Positions 17,379-27,300 of a DNA stretch of 64,000 nt are shown here, piece by piece. The position numbers were made by a program, and so were the translations under genes. Numbering within the stretch: the first letter of the stretch is position 1; each line of letters starts with the position of its first letter. Source of the DNA: Alistipes sp. Zagget8 (GTDB lineage Bacteria > Bacteroidota > Bacteroidia > Bacteroidales > Rikenellaceae); NCBI GenBank assembly GCA_001941065.1, contig MSHJ01000005.1, positions 124,001 to 188,000 of the forward strand, read 5' to 3'. A model generated the notes under the pieces. It saw only the letters and a list, made by a program, of their open reading frames with translations, was not told where the DNA came from and searched no databases.

Positions 17379-18923
17379 ATGAAAGGACAACCCAAAGGAT
17401 TGATCGCGGCGGCCCTCGCCAACATGGGCGAACGCTTCGGTTTCTATATCATGATGGCTATCCTGACCCTGTTCATCTCGGCCAAGTTCGGGCTCGACGA
17501 GGCGACGGCTGGTTACATCTACTCGGGCTTCTACGCTTCGATCTACCTGCTGGCGCTGGTCGGCGGCATCATCGCCGACAAAACCAAGAACTACAAGGCG
17601 ACGATCATGTGGGGTCTGATCGTGATGAGCGTGGGCTATTTCCTCATCGCCATCCCGACGCCGACTCCCGTGCCGAACCTGTGGCTCTACCTGACGCTGA
17701 CCTGCCTGGGATTGCTGGTGATCGCCTTCGGCAACGGCCTGTTCAAGGGCAACCTGCAGGCGCTCGTGGGCCAGATGTACGACAACAGCGAATTCAGCGC
17801 CAAGCGCGAATCGGGTTTCCAGATTTTCTACATGTTCATCAATATCGGCGGTTTCTTCGCCCCGTTCGTCGCCATCGGCGTGCGTAACTGGTGGCTGAAG
17901 GTCAACAATTTCGACTACAACGCCAAACTCCCGGCGCTGTGCCACGAATACCTGGAGAAGGGCGAGAACATGGTCGGCGAGGGGCTTTCGAACCTCACCT
18001 CCTATGCTTCGACGGTCCACCTCGACGGCACGCCCGTGAGCGACCTCCACGCCTTCTGCAACACCTACCTCGACGTTTTCAACCGCGGTTTCCACTATGC
18101 CTTCATCGCGGCGATCGTGATGATGCTCGTTTCGCTGGTGATTTACATGGCCAACCGCAAGAGCTTCCCCGATCCGTCGAAGAAAGCCGCCGGCGCCAAA
18201 GTCTCGGCCGAGGAGATCAAGATGTCCGCCCAGGAGATTCGTCAGCGCGTTTACGCCCTGTTCGCGGTCTTCGGCGTGGTGATTTTCTTCTGGGTTTCGT
18301 TCCACCAGAACGGCTATTCGCTGACCTATTTCGCCCGTGACTACGTGAACCTCGACGTCATCAACATCGACCTGGGCTTCACGACCATCAAGGGCGCCGA
18401 GATCTTCCAGAGCGTCAATCCCTTCTTCGTCGTCTTCCTCACGCCGATCATCATGTGGTTCTTCGGCTGGCTGCGCAAACGCAACATTGAGGTCTCGACC
18501 CCGATGAAGATTGCCATCGGCATGGGCATCGCCGCCCTGGCCTATGTCTTCCTGATGCTCTTCTCGCTGGCCCTGCCGACCAAGACCGAACTGGCCGGCA
18601 TGCGTGCCGACGAGGTGCAGTCGCTGCTGGTTACCCCGTGGGTGATGGTGGGCCTCTATTTCATCCTCACCGTTGCCGAATTGTTCATTTCGCCGCTGGG
18701 CCTCGCCTTCGTGTCGAAGGTGGCGCCGCCCCACATGCAGGGCCTGATGCAGGGCTTCTGGCTGGCCGCTACGGCCGTGGGCAACGCCCTGCTGTTCGTC
18801 GGCGGATGGCTCTATCTCCACACGCCGATGTGGGCCACGTGGGCCGTGTTCGTCGCCGCCTGCGGTCTGTCGATGCTCGTCATGCTCTCGATGGTCCGCT
18901 GGCTCGAGCGGGTCACCAAATAG
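17379..18923 (+). CDS. POT/PTR family proton-dependent oligopeptide transporter
   Basis: A 514-residue inner-membrane carrier of the major facilitator fold. The opening ANMGERFGFYIMM (residues 14-26) is the POT family signature ExxERFxYY. More than twelve hydrophobic segments follow, with a soluble insertion at about 185-240 and a loop of charged residues near 270-290 before the second half. It would import di- and tripeptides with protons, suiting an amino-acid-fermenting gut bacterium. A strong terminator follows the stop, and the downstream sensor kinase has its own promoter, so this gene is monocistronic. Confidence 0.9.
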   Translation: MKGQPKGLIAAALANMGERFGFYIMMAILTLFISAKFGLDEATAGYIYSGFYASIYLLALVGGIIADKTKNYKATIMWGLIVMSVGYFLIAIPTPTPVPNLWLYLTLTCLGLLVIAFGNGLFKGNLQALVGQMYDNSEFSAKRESGFQIFYMFINIGGFFAPFVAIGVRNWWLKVNNFDYNAKLPALCHEYLEKGENMVGEGLSNLTSYASTVHLDGTPVSDLHAFCNTYLDVFNRGFHYAFIAAIVMMLVSLVIYMANRKSFPDPSKKAAGAKVSAEEIKMSAQEIRQRVYALFAVFGVVIFFWVSFHQNGYSLTYFARDYVNLDVINIDLGFTTIKGAEIFQSVNPFFVVFLTPIIMWFFGWLRKRNIEVSTPMKIAIGMGIAALAYVFLMLFSLALPTKTELAGMRADEVQSLLVTPWVMVGLYFILTVAELFISPLGLAFVSKVAPPHMQGLMQGFWLAATAVGNALLFVGGWLYLHTPMWATWAVFVAACGLSMLVMLSMVRWLERVTK

Positions 18924-18943
18924 CCGGAATCCGGTTTTCATAC

Positions 18944-18975
18944 GGCCGCTGCGGTTTTCCGCGGCGGCCTTTTTT
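18944..18975 (+). terminator. Rho-independent terminator after the POT gene
   Basis: An 11-bp GC-rich stem GGCCGCTGCGG/CCGCGGCGGCC with one T-G wobble and a TTTT loop, followed by six T. It starts 21 bp after the stop codon. Confidence 0.93.
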
Positions 18976-18986
18976 GTTCACTCGGC

Positions 18987-19027
18987 CCGCTGAAATTTGA
19001 TTTTCAGCGGGATTAGTACTATCTTTG
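18987..19027 (+). promoter_or_regulatory. Sensor kinase promoter with an inverted repeat over the -33 box
   Basis: TTG (18997-18999) and TATCTTTG (19020-19027) are separated by 20 bp, an excellent Bacteroidetes promoter. The perfect inverted repeat CCGCTGAAA (18987-18995) / TTTCAGCGG (19002-19010) is centred on the -33 element, the layout expected of an operator. The ATG is at 19050. Confidence 0.65.
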
Positions 19028-19049
19028 TAAGATAAACCGAATTTTCCCC

Positions 19050-21089
19050 ATGTTCCAGCATCTCCGCAACGTCCTGTTTTCCCTTTTCGTCCTCGTTTCG
19101 TTTGCGGGCGCCCTGCCGGTGCGTGCCGGTCAGGAGTTCCGGGAGACCGTCGGCGACAGCGTGCTGAAGAACTATTACTACCGGGTCCGCAGGCTGGTGA
19201 ACAGCCCCGAGGTGCTGCCGATGTGCGACACGCTGTTCCGGCGTGCCGGGGAGCAGAGATGGACCCGGATGCAGGCCACGGCGCTCTGCCTGCGGCTGGA
19301 CCATTTCTATTACAACAACGACCGCGAGGGGATTCTCGACGGAGTCCGTCGGGTGCAGGATTTCTGCGTGGAGAACGGCAGGAAGGACCTGGCCTATTTC
19401 TACTATTTCGTCTGGGGGAGCCGCCTGGTGACCTACTACACCAAGCAGAAACAGTTCAACGTGGCGGTTTACGAGACGCGGCGGATGCTCTCCGAAGCCC
19501 AGGCCGACGACTATCCGTTCGGCGAGGCCGAGTGCTACCGCCTGCTCGCCAACCTCTATCTCATCCAGAACACCTTCGACCGGGCCTACGACTATTTCCG
19601 GCAGGAGCTGAACGTGATGGAGGAACACGGCATCGACGACATCAACCTGCCCACGCAGTATGCCTCGCTGGCGCAGTGCGCCCTCGAACTCGACATGCCC
19701 GATTCGGCGCGGATGGCGCTGGACAAAGGGCGGGCCCTCCGTCCCGATTTGCCCTACCAGCGCTTTACGCTCGACAAGGGCATGGCGCTCTACTACCTGC
19801 ACATCAAGGATTTCGACAAGGCGGGGGCGTATGTCGATTCCGCGGCGATGCATTTCGCGGGCAATTCGTCCATGAGGTCCTACCTGCCGGGACTGCGGTT
19901 CCTGCGAACGGAGTATTACCGGACTACCGGCCAGTATGACGAGGCGCTGGAGACGGTGCACGAAGCCCTGAGCGACACGCTTCAGCGCGAGGGCGGCTAT
20001 CTTTATTATACGTTGTACAAGGAGCTCGGCAATATCCACTGGCTCCGGGGCGACATGCGGCGTTCGGCTGCGAATTACCGCGATTACATCCATCTGTCGG
20101 ACTCGGTGCGCAGCGCGGAGATACGCAGCGGCACGGACGATTTCTCGGGCATCCTCGAGATCGCCCGCCTGCAGGGCGAGACCCGGGAGCTGCAGTTGGA
20201 CCTGCAACAGAAGCGGCTGCGGAGCACCTACCTGATTATCGCGCTGCTGGGCGGCGTACTGGTGCTCGGCGGACTGGGACTGGCACGCCTGATGCGGCTC
20301 AACCACCGCCTGAAAGCCTCCGAGGAGGTGGTCAAGGCGCAGAACAAGAACCTGATGGCCGTGGGCGAGGAGCTTCGGATGGCCAAGGAGCGTGCCGAGC
20401 AGGCGAGCCTGATGAAGAGCAACTTTATCCAGAGCATGTCGCACGAGGTGCGCACGCCCCTGAATTCGATCATGGGTTTCTCGCAGGTGCTCGTTTCGAA
20501 ATTCCGCAACGACCCCACGGTCGAGGAGTATGTCTCGATCATCGAGGCCAGCAGCCTCAGCCTGCTGCGGATGGTCGACGACGTGCTCGACATCGCCTAC
20601 CTCGACCAGACCGAGGAGCTGCCCCGCACGGACTACTGCACGATCAACGACCGCTGCCACGAATGCGTCGCCAAGTCGCTGTCGCAGCTGCGGGCCGGTG
20701 TTACGATGATCTTCGAACCTTCGGCCCAGGACCCCGTGCTGCATACCAATTCCAAACGGGTGATGCAGGTGCTGCTGCACCTGCTGCACAACGCCGCGAA
20801 ATTCACCGTCGAGGGCGAGATTATCCTGACTTATACGTGCCGGATTCCCGAGCGGACGATGCTCTTCACCGTGTCGGACACCGGTCCGGGCATCCCCGCC
20901 GAGGAGCAGGAGCAGGTTTTCGAACGCTTCGTCAAACTCGATACCTTTGCGCAGGGCACGGGGCTCGGACTGCCCGTCTGCCGGCTCATCGCCACGAAGC
21001 TGGGCGGAAGCCTGCGGGTCGATCCCTCCTATACCGTGGGATGCCGCATGATCTTCGAAGTGCCGTTCGGTTTGCCCGACGAAATCTGA
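19050..21089 (+). CDS. Sensor histidine kinase with periplasmic TPR-like domain
   Basis: A 679-residue two-component kinase. Residues 1-24 form a signal peptide or anchor. A long alpha-helical TPR-like region follows (about 30-380, with pairs such as YRLLANLYLIQNTFDRAYDYF), then one membrane helix at about 392-412 (YLIIALLGGVLVLGGLGLA) and a short coiled coil. The HisKA phosphoacceptor is H465 in SMSHEVRTPLNS. The HATPase domain shows the N box (HNAAKFT), G1 (DTGPGIP) and G2 (GTGLGLP). There is no receiver domain or adjacent response regulator, so its partner is encoded elsewhere. The TPR domain probably senses an envelope protein or peptide (inference). It precedes the TetR-efflux cluster but has separate promoters. 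Confidence 0.9.
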   Translation: MFQHLRNVLFSLFVLVSFAGALPVRAGQEFRETVGDSVLKNYYYRVRRLVNSPEVLPMCDTLFRRAGEQRWTRMQATALCLRLDHFYYNNDREGILDGVRRVQDFCVENGRKDLAYFYYFVWGSRLVTYYTKQKQFNVAVYETRRMLSEAQADDYPFGEAECYRLLANLYLIQNTFDRAYDYFRQELNVMEEHGIDDINLPTQYASLAQCALELDMPDSARMALDKGRALRPDLPYQRFTLDKGMALYYLHIKDFDKAGAYVDSAAMHFAGNSSMRSYLPGLRFLRTEYYRTTGQYDEALETVHEALSDTLQREGGYLYYTLYKELGNIHWLRGDMRRSAANYRDYIHLSDSVRSAEIRSGTDDFSGILEIARLQGETRELQLDLQQKRLRSTYLIIALLGGVLVLGGLGLARLMRLNHRLKASEEVVKAQNKNLMAVGEELRMAKERAEQASLMKSNFIQSMSHEVRTPLNSIMGFSQVLVSKFRNDPTVEEYVSIIEASSLSLLRMVDDVLDIAYLDQTEELPRTDYCTINDRCHECVAKSLSQLRAGVTMIFEPSAQDPVLHTNSKRVMQVLLHLLHNAAKFTVEGEIILTYTCRIPERTMLFTVSDTGPGIPAEEQEQVFERFVKLDTFAQGTGLGLPVCRLIATKLGGSLRVDPSYTVGCRMIFEVPFGLPDEI

Positions 21090-21181
21090 TTTCCGGGTGT
21101 TTCTTTTTGCATGGAGTAGTCGCGGACTACTCCTTTTTTGTCGTATTCGTTAAAAAACTACCGAAAACATAAAACTTTTTT

Positions 21182-21211
21182 TTGTTTCATAAGTTTCCTT
21201 CCCTATATTTG
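21182..21211 (+). promoter_or_regulatory. Promoter of the TetR-efflux operon
   Basis: TTG (21182-21184) and TATATTTG (21204-21211) are separated by 19 bp. Just downstream, ATCCG-N7-CGGAT (21213-21229) is a small inverted repeat between the promoter and the ATG at 21235, a possible autoregulatory operator. Confidence 0.6.
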
Positions 21212-21234
21212 CATCCGTACCAATCGGATCGACC

Positions 21235-21870
21235 ATGGATCAGAAAGAACGCATTATTGAACAGGCTATGCAGATGTTCGTCACGCAGGGCATCAAATCG
21301 GTGCGCATGGACGACATCGCGCAGCAGCTGGGCGTCTCGAAGCGGACGCTTTACGAGTTGTTCGGCGACAAGGAGGGGCTGCTCTACCTGGCGATGGACC
21401 GCTATTTCGAGAAGACCCGCCTCGAACGTTCCGCGTCGTGTGCCCATGCACGCAACGTGCTCGAAGCGATGTTCATGGTGCTGGGAGGCGTCATGGACAA
21501 CGCCGAGGTCATCCAGCGGCTGCTGAACAACCTGCGCAAGTTTTACCCCTCGGTCTATGAAAAGATGACGCGCGAAGGCTCGGCCAAGAGCCGCCGGGAC
21601 CTGCAGGACATGCTGGAAAAGGGGATCGCCGACGGACTGTTCGTCGATACGATCAATTTCGACCTGGCCATCTCGGTGCTTTACTACACGGCCTCGGCCA
21701 TCACCGTGCGCAAAGACCTCATCCTGCCCGACGGCATGACCGAGCGCGAGGCGTTCGTGCAGATTATCAGCAACTTTTTCCGCGGCATCGCCACGGCCAA
21801 GGGCATGCAGCTCATCGACGACTACCTGAAACGCTACGAACCGGCCAAACCCGAACACAAACTGCGTTGA
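21235..21870 (+). CDS. TetR/AcrR family transcriptional regulator
   Basis: A 211-residue DNA-binding repressor. The N-terminal helix-turn-helix spans about residues 22-45 (RMDDIAQQLGVSKRTLYELF), the canonical TetR pattern. The C-terminal ligand-binding half is alpha helical and typical in its variability. It is first in a run of five genes with the tripartite efflux pump behind it, spaced 74 bp before the TolC gene. It most likely represses the pump until a toxic ligand, such as a bile acid or drug, binds (inference). Confidence 0.93.
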   Translation: MDQKERIIEQAMQMFVTQGIKSVRMDDIAQQLGVSKRTLYELFGDKEGLLYLAMDRYFEKTRLERSASCAHARNVLEAMFMVLGGVMDNAEVIQRLLNNLRKFYPSVYEKMTREGSAKSRRDLQDMLEKGIADGLFVDTINFDLAISVLYYTASAITVRKDLILPDGMTEREAFVQIISNFFRGIATAKGMQLIDDYLKRYEPAKPEHKLR

Positions 21871-21944
21871 CGAATCCGGGCGGTTTTAAAATATATGCCC
21901 GTGCCGTTCGTCAGCATGAATATGACAATAATAATTTTCCGAAT

Positions 21945-23264
21945 ATGATGAAACGACTTTTTTTAATCTTTGGCTTTTGGGCCGCCGGCACCGCAGGCGC
22001 TTCGGCGCAGATGCGGCTGACGCTTCCCGAGGCGCTGGATCTCGCCCTGAGCGAGAACCCGACCGTCAAGGTCGCCGAAATGGAGGTGCAGCGTTACGAC
22101 TACGTGAAGCGTCAGACATGGGGCACGCTGCTGCCGCAGCTCTCGGCGTCGGGCAGCTACACGCGCTCGATCGTGAAATCGGAGATGCGGGGCGGGCTCT
22201 CCTTCGGCGCCGACAACACCTTTGCCGTGCAGGGCGACCTGACGCTGCCGCTCTTCGCGCCGTCGGTCTACCGCACGCTGAAGATGAACGAGGCGCAGAT
22301 GGCCACGGCCGTCGAGGCTGCGCGTGCGTCGCGCATCGATCTGACGGCCGAGGTGAAAAAGGCTTTCTACAACATCCTGCTGGCCGAGCAGTCGCTGGCG
22401 GTGCTCCGCGAATCGGAGGCCACGGTGCAGCGCACGGTGAACGACACGCAGGTGCAGTACGATAACGGCCTGATGTCGGAGTACGACCTGCTGACGGCCC
22501 AGGTGCAGCTGAGCAACCTGAAACCCACGATTCTCCAGACCGAAAATTCGATCAGGCTGTCCAAACTGATGCTGAAGATGTACCTCTCGATTCCCGAGGA
22601 TGTGGAGATCGACGTGGTCGGCGAGCTGGACGCCCTGCGCGACGACGTGCTGGCGGGTACCGACGGCCTGACGACCGACGTTTCGGAGAACACCGACCTG
22701 CGTTCGCTCGAACTGCAGGAGGAGGTGCTGCGGCGTTCGCTTAAGGCGGCCAACGCCGGGCGCATGCCGACGCTTGCGGCCTTCGGAACGGTCTCCTACA
22801 CGGGTAACGACATGGAGCCTATCAATTTTGGCGGCGATGTTCCCGTCGACAATTCCAAGTATTTCTGGACCCATCCGATTTCGGTGGGCCTGCAGCTGTC
22901 GGTGCCGATCTTCTCGGGACTGACGATGATGAACAAGTCGCGCGAGCTGAAAAACCAGATTTCGCAGCTCTCGCTCCAGCGGGACTATGCCCGCCAGCAG
23001 ATCGACGTACAGGTGCGCTCGGCGCTGAACGACCTGCTGACGGCCCGCGAGACGATGTACGCCCAGGAACTCACGGTCGAGCAGGCCCGCAAAGCCTACA
23101 AGATTTCCGACACCCGTTACCGGGCGGGAGCCGGCACGATCCTCGAACTGAACAGCGCCCAGCTGTCGCAGACGCAGGCGCAGCTGAACTTCTCGCAGGC
23201 GATTTACGACTACCTTTCGGCCAAGGCCGAGTATGACCGGATCGTGGGACGCGAAAACCAGTAA
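21945..23264 (+). CDS. TolC family outer-membrane efflux protein
   Basis: A 439-residue outer-membrane channel. The signal peptide at about 1-21 ends in ASAQ. Two repeated coiled-coil halves follow, each beginning with the LPEALDLALSENP-like start or its second-half counterpart and containing the heptad stretches of TolC (AEVKKAFYNILLAEQSL and QQIDVQVRSALNDLL). It forms the exit duct for the adaptor and RND pump encoded directly downstream (23 bp gap). The start is the ATG pair at 21945/21948, which opens the signal peptide; an earlier in-frame codon overlaps the TetR gene and lacks one. Confidence 0.93.
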   Translation: MMKRLFLIFGFWAAGTAGASAQMRLTLPEALDLALSENPTVKVAEMEVQRYDYVKRQTWGTLLPQLSASGSYTRSIVKSEMRGGLSFGADNTFAVQGDLTLPLFAPSVYRTLKMNEAQMATAVEAARASRIDLTAEVKKAFYNILLAEQSLAVLRESEATVQRTVNDTQVQYDNGLMSEYDLLTAQVQLSNLKPTILQTENSIRLSKLMLKMYLSIPEDVEIDVVGELDALRDDVLAGTDGLTTDVSENTDLRSLELQEEVLRRSLKAANAGRMPTLAAFGTVSYTGNDMEPINFGGDVPVDNSKYFWTHPISVGLQLSVPIFSGLTMMNKSRELKNQISQLSLQRDYARQQIDVQVRSALNDLLTARETMYAQELTVEQARKAYKISDTRYRAGAGTILELNSAQLSQTQAQLNFSQAIYDYLSAKAEYDRIVGRENQ

Positions 23265-23287
23265 AAACGAAAAACAAGATAAAACCT

Positions 23288-24298
23288 ATGAAAAGAATCG
23301 TATTTTTAGGCATTGCAGTCGCTTTGCTGTCCGGTTGCACCGGCAAGAAAGCCGCTTCCGTCGCCGAGGAGAAGGGCGTACTGACCAAAACCGCTTTGGC
23401 CGAAACGGCCACGGTGCGGCTGACCGAGGTGTTCACCTCCGAGATCGAGCCCTACAAGGAGAACGACATCACCCCGGCGGCTTCGGGCGTGCACATCGAC
23501 AAGATTTACGTCGAGGTGGGCGATCCGGTGCGCGAGGGACAGCTGATCGTGACGCTCGACCCCACGCAGTACACCCAGCAGCTGGTGCAGCTGAAGACCG
23601 TCGAGGATGACTACAACCGCCTGCTGCCCGTCTACGAGGCCGGCGGCATCTCGGCCCAGCAGATCGAGCAGGCCAAGGCCCAGCTGGACGTGCAGCGCGA
23701 GGTGGTGGCCAACCTGAAGAAAAACATCGAGGTGCGTTCGCCGATCTCGGGCGTCGTGACGGCCCGCAACTACGAGTCGGGCGACCTGTTCGCCCAGCAG
23801 CCGATCCTGCACATCATGCAGATCGACCCGCTGAAGGTCATCGCCAACATTTCGGAGCAGTATTTCGCCAACGTGAAGGTGGGCATGCCGGTGAAACTGG
23901 CCGTCGACATTTTCCCCGACCAGGAGTTCACGGGCACGGTGTCGCTGATCTATCCGGCGCTGGACCCCACGACGCGCACCTTCAAGGTCGAGGTCAAGGT
24001 TCCCAACGCCAAACGCACGCTGCGTCCGGGCATGTACGCCCGCACGACCTTCGACATGGGCAGCAAGGAGGGCGTGATGGTTCCCGACGTCGCCGTCCAG
24101 AAGCAGGTGGGCTCCGCGGAGCGTTATCTCTACGTCATTGTGGGCGACTCGGTGGCTGAGCGGCGTTCGATCAAGGTGGGCCGTCAGGTCGGCGACCGGG
24201 TGGACATCCTTTCGGGGGTCGAGCCGGGCGAACCGGTGGCCGTTACGGCGTTGTCGAAGCTCTTCGACGGAGCCGCCGTGGATATTAAAAAAGACTAA
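23288..24298 (+). CDS. RND efflux periplasmic adaptor (membrane fusion protein)
   Basis: A 336-residue lipoprotein with lipobox LLSGC (C17). It shows the adaptor order: barrel-sandwich/lipoyl part (IDKIYVEVGDPVREGQLIV, about 75-95), a short alpha hairpin (about 100-145), the return lipoyl strand (IEVRSPISGVVTARNYESG) and beta-barrel domains with the TRTFKVEVKV segment typical of the family. It links the RND pump in the inner membrane to the TolC channel. It is 15 bp from the pump gene. Confidence 0.95.
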   Translation: MKRIVFLGIAVALLSGCTGKKAASVAEEKGVLTKTALAETATVRLTEVFTSEIEPYKENDITPAASGVHIDKIYVEVGDPVREGQLIVTLDPTQYTQQLVQLKTVEDDYNRLLPVYEAGGISAQQIEQAKAQLDVQREVVANLKKNIEVRSPISGVVTARNYESGDLFAQQPILHIMQIDPLKVIANISEQYFANVKVGMPVKLAVDIFPDQEFTGTVSLIYPALDPTTRTFKVEVKVPNAKRTLRPGMYARTTFDMGSKEGVMVPDVAVQKQVGSAERYLYVIVGDSVAERRSIKVGRQVGDRVDILSGVEPGEPVAVTALSKLFDGAAVDIKKD

Positions 24299-24313
24299 AA
24301 AAGCCCCTTTCCG

Positions 24314-27300
24314 ATGAAAATTTACGAAAGCGCGGTCCGCAAACCGATTTCGACGATCCTGTTGTTCGTCGGCGTGATGGTCATGGGACTCTTCTCGCTG
24401 ATGAACCTGGCCGTGGACCAGTATCCTGAGATCGAGATACCCCAGATTTCGGTGATCACGATGTACCCGGGCGCCAATGCCGCGGACATCGAGACCAACA
24501 TCACCCGTGTGCTGGAGGACAACCTCAACACGGTGAGCAACCTCAAGAAGCTGACTTCCAAGTCGCAGGACGACGTCTCGATGATCACCGTCGAGTTCGA
24601 ATACGGCTCCGACCTCAACGAGGGGGCCAATGAAATCCGCGACGTGGTGTCGCGCGTGCAGTCGATGCTGCCGGACGACATCGACTACCCGACGATCTTC
24701 AAGTTCTCGACCTCGATGATCCCCGTGATGATGATTGCCGTCACGGCCGAGGAGAGCTATCCGGCGCTGAACAAGATTCTCGACGACAAGCTGGTCAACG
24801 TGCTGAACCGCGTCGACGGCGTGGGCGCCGTGTCGGTGGTGGGCGCCCCCGAGCGCGAGGTGCAGGTCAATGTCGACCCCGCCAAGCTCGAAGCCTACAA
24901 CCTCACGGTCGAGCAGCTGGGCCAGATCATCGCCGCCGAGAACGTCAACATCCCCAGCGGCACGATCGACATCGGCAACAACACCTTCAACATCAAGGCC
25001 GACGGCGAGTTCAAACTCTCGGACGAGCTGCGCAAGGTCGTGGTGTCGAACGCCGGGGGCCGCACGGTGAAACTCTCCGACGTGGCCCAGATCCGCGACA
25101 CGCTCGAAAAGGCCACGATGGACGAGCGCGTCAACGGCCAGCGCGGCGTGCGCGTGATGTTCCAGAAGCAGTCGGGCGCCAACACCGTGAACATCGTCCA
25201 CGAAATCCAGTCGCGCCTGCCGGATATTCAGAAGACCCTCCCGAAGGACGTTCAGATGGAGCTGATCTTCGAGGGTTCGCAGGAGATCACCGACGCCATC
25301 GGGTCGCTTTCGGAGACCATTCTCTACGCCTTTATCTTCGTGGTGCTGGTGGTGATGATCTTCCTCGGCCGCTGGCGGGCGACGCTGATTATCTGTATGA
25401 CCATTCCTGTGTCGCTGATCTGTTCGTTCATCTACCTCTTCGCCACGGGTTCCACGCTCAATATCATCTCGCTCTCGTCCCTGTCCATTGCCATCGGTAT
25501 GGTCGTCGACGACGCCGTCGTGGTGCTGGAGAACATCACGACCCATATCGAACGGGGTTCGAACCCCAAGGAGGCGGCCATTTACGCCACCAACGAGGTG
25601 TGGCTGTCGGTCATCGCCACGACACTCGTGGTCGTCGCGGTGTTCCTGCCGCTGACAATGGTCCCGGGCATGGCGGGCATCCTGTTCCGCGAGCTGGGCT
25701 GGATTGTGACGATCGTGGTCTGCGTTTCGACCATGGCGGCCATTTCGCTGACCCCGATGATGTCGGCCTACCTGCTGAAACTCGAGGGCGGCGTACACGA
25801 CTACAAGGGTTTGGGGGCGATTTACAAGCCTATCGACCGGGCCCTCGAATGGCTCGACAGCGCCTATGCCCGTTCGCTGAACTGGGTGGTGCGCCACCGC
25901 CGGATCACCTTCTTTTCGATGATGTCGATCTTCGTGGTGTCGCTGCTCCTGCTGACGCGCGTCCCGACCGAGTTCTTCCCGCCTTCGGACAACAGCCGTA
26001 TCTCGGCGATGGTCGAGCTGGAGCAGAATATCGGCGTCGACTACACGGCACGCATCGCCCGGCAGATTGACAGCATCATGTATGCGAAATATCCCGAGAT
26101 CGTGCTTGTCTCGGCGTCGGCCGGCGCCAACTCGTCGGACGACGCCTTCGCGGCGATGCAGACCACCGGTTCGCACATCATCAACTACAACGTGCGTCTG
26201 ACCGACGTGGAGGAGCGCGACCGCTCGATCTACGTCATCTCCGACCTGCTGCGCGAAGACCTCGACCAGATTCCCGAGATTCGCCAGTATACGGTGACTC
26301 CGGGCGGCATGTCGGGCAGCATGAGCGGTTCGGCGACGGTGGACATCAAGGTCTTCGGGTATGACATGGACGTGACGAACGCCATCGCCAACGACCTGAA
26401 GGAGAAGATGCGCAACCTGGAGGGAGTGCGCGACGTGAAACTTTCGCGCGACGACCTGCGTCCCGAATACAACGTCGTCTTCGACCGCGACCGCCTGTCG
26501 TACTACGGCATCAGCAGCGCCACGGCGTCGCAGGCCGTGCGCAACCGCATCGACGGCCTCGTGGCCTCGAAATACCGCGAGGACGGCGACGAGTACGACA
26601 TCATCGTGCGCTATGCCGAACCGTTCCGCAACCGCATCGAGGATGTGGAGAACATCACGCTCTACAACGCCCAGGGTCGCCCCGTGAAACTCCGCGAGGT
26701 GGGCACCGTCGAGGAGGAGTACGCCGCGCCGATGATCGAGCGCGAGAACCGCCAGCGTGTCATTTCGGTCCAGTCGACCCTCGGAGCCGGCGTTGCGCTG
26801 GGCGACGTGGTGGCCGAGGTCAACCAGCTGATCGGCGAGTACGCCACGCCCGACGGCGTGGACCTCGAGGTGGGCGGTACGGTCGAGGACCAGGGCGACG
26901 CCTTCGGCGACCTCGGAACGCTGCTCATCCTGATCGTCATCCTGGTTTACATCGTGATGGCCACGCAGTTCGAGTCGTTGAAATTCCCGTTCATTATCAT
27001 GTTCACCATTCCGTTCGCCTTCACGGGCGTGTTCCTCGCGCTGTGGATGACCTCCACGCCGCTGTCGCTCATCGCCCTGATCGGAGCCATCATGCTGGTG
27101 GGTATCGTGACGAAGAACGGTATCGTGATGGTGGACTACATGAACCTGCTGGTCGAGCGCGGTTCGGGCGTCTTCGACGCGGTGATCGCCGGCGGCAAGA
27201 GCCGTCTGCGTCCGGTGCTGATGACCTCGTTCACGACCATCCTGGGTATGCTTCCGCTGGCTATCGGCACGGGAGCCGGTTCGGAGACCTGGCAGCCGAT

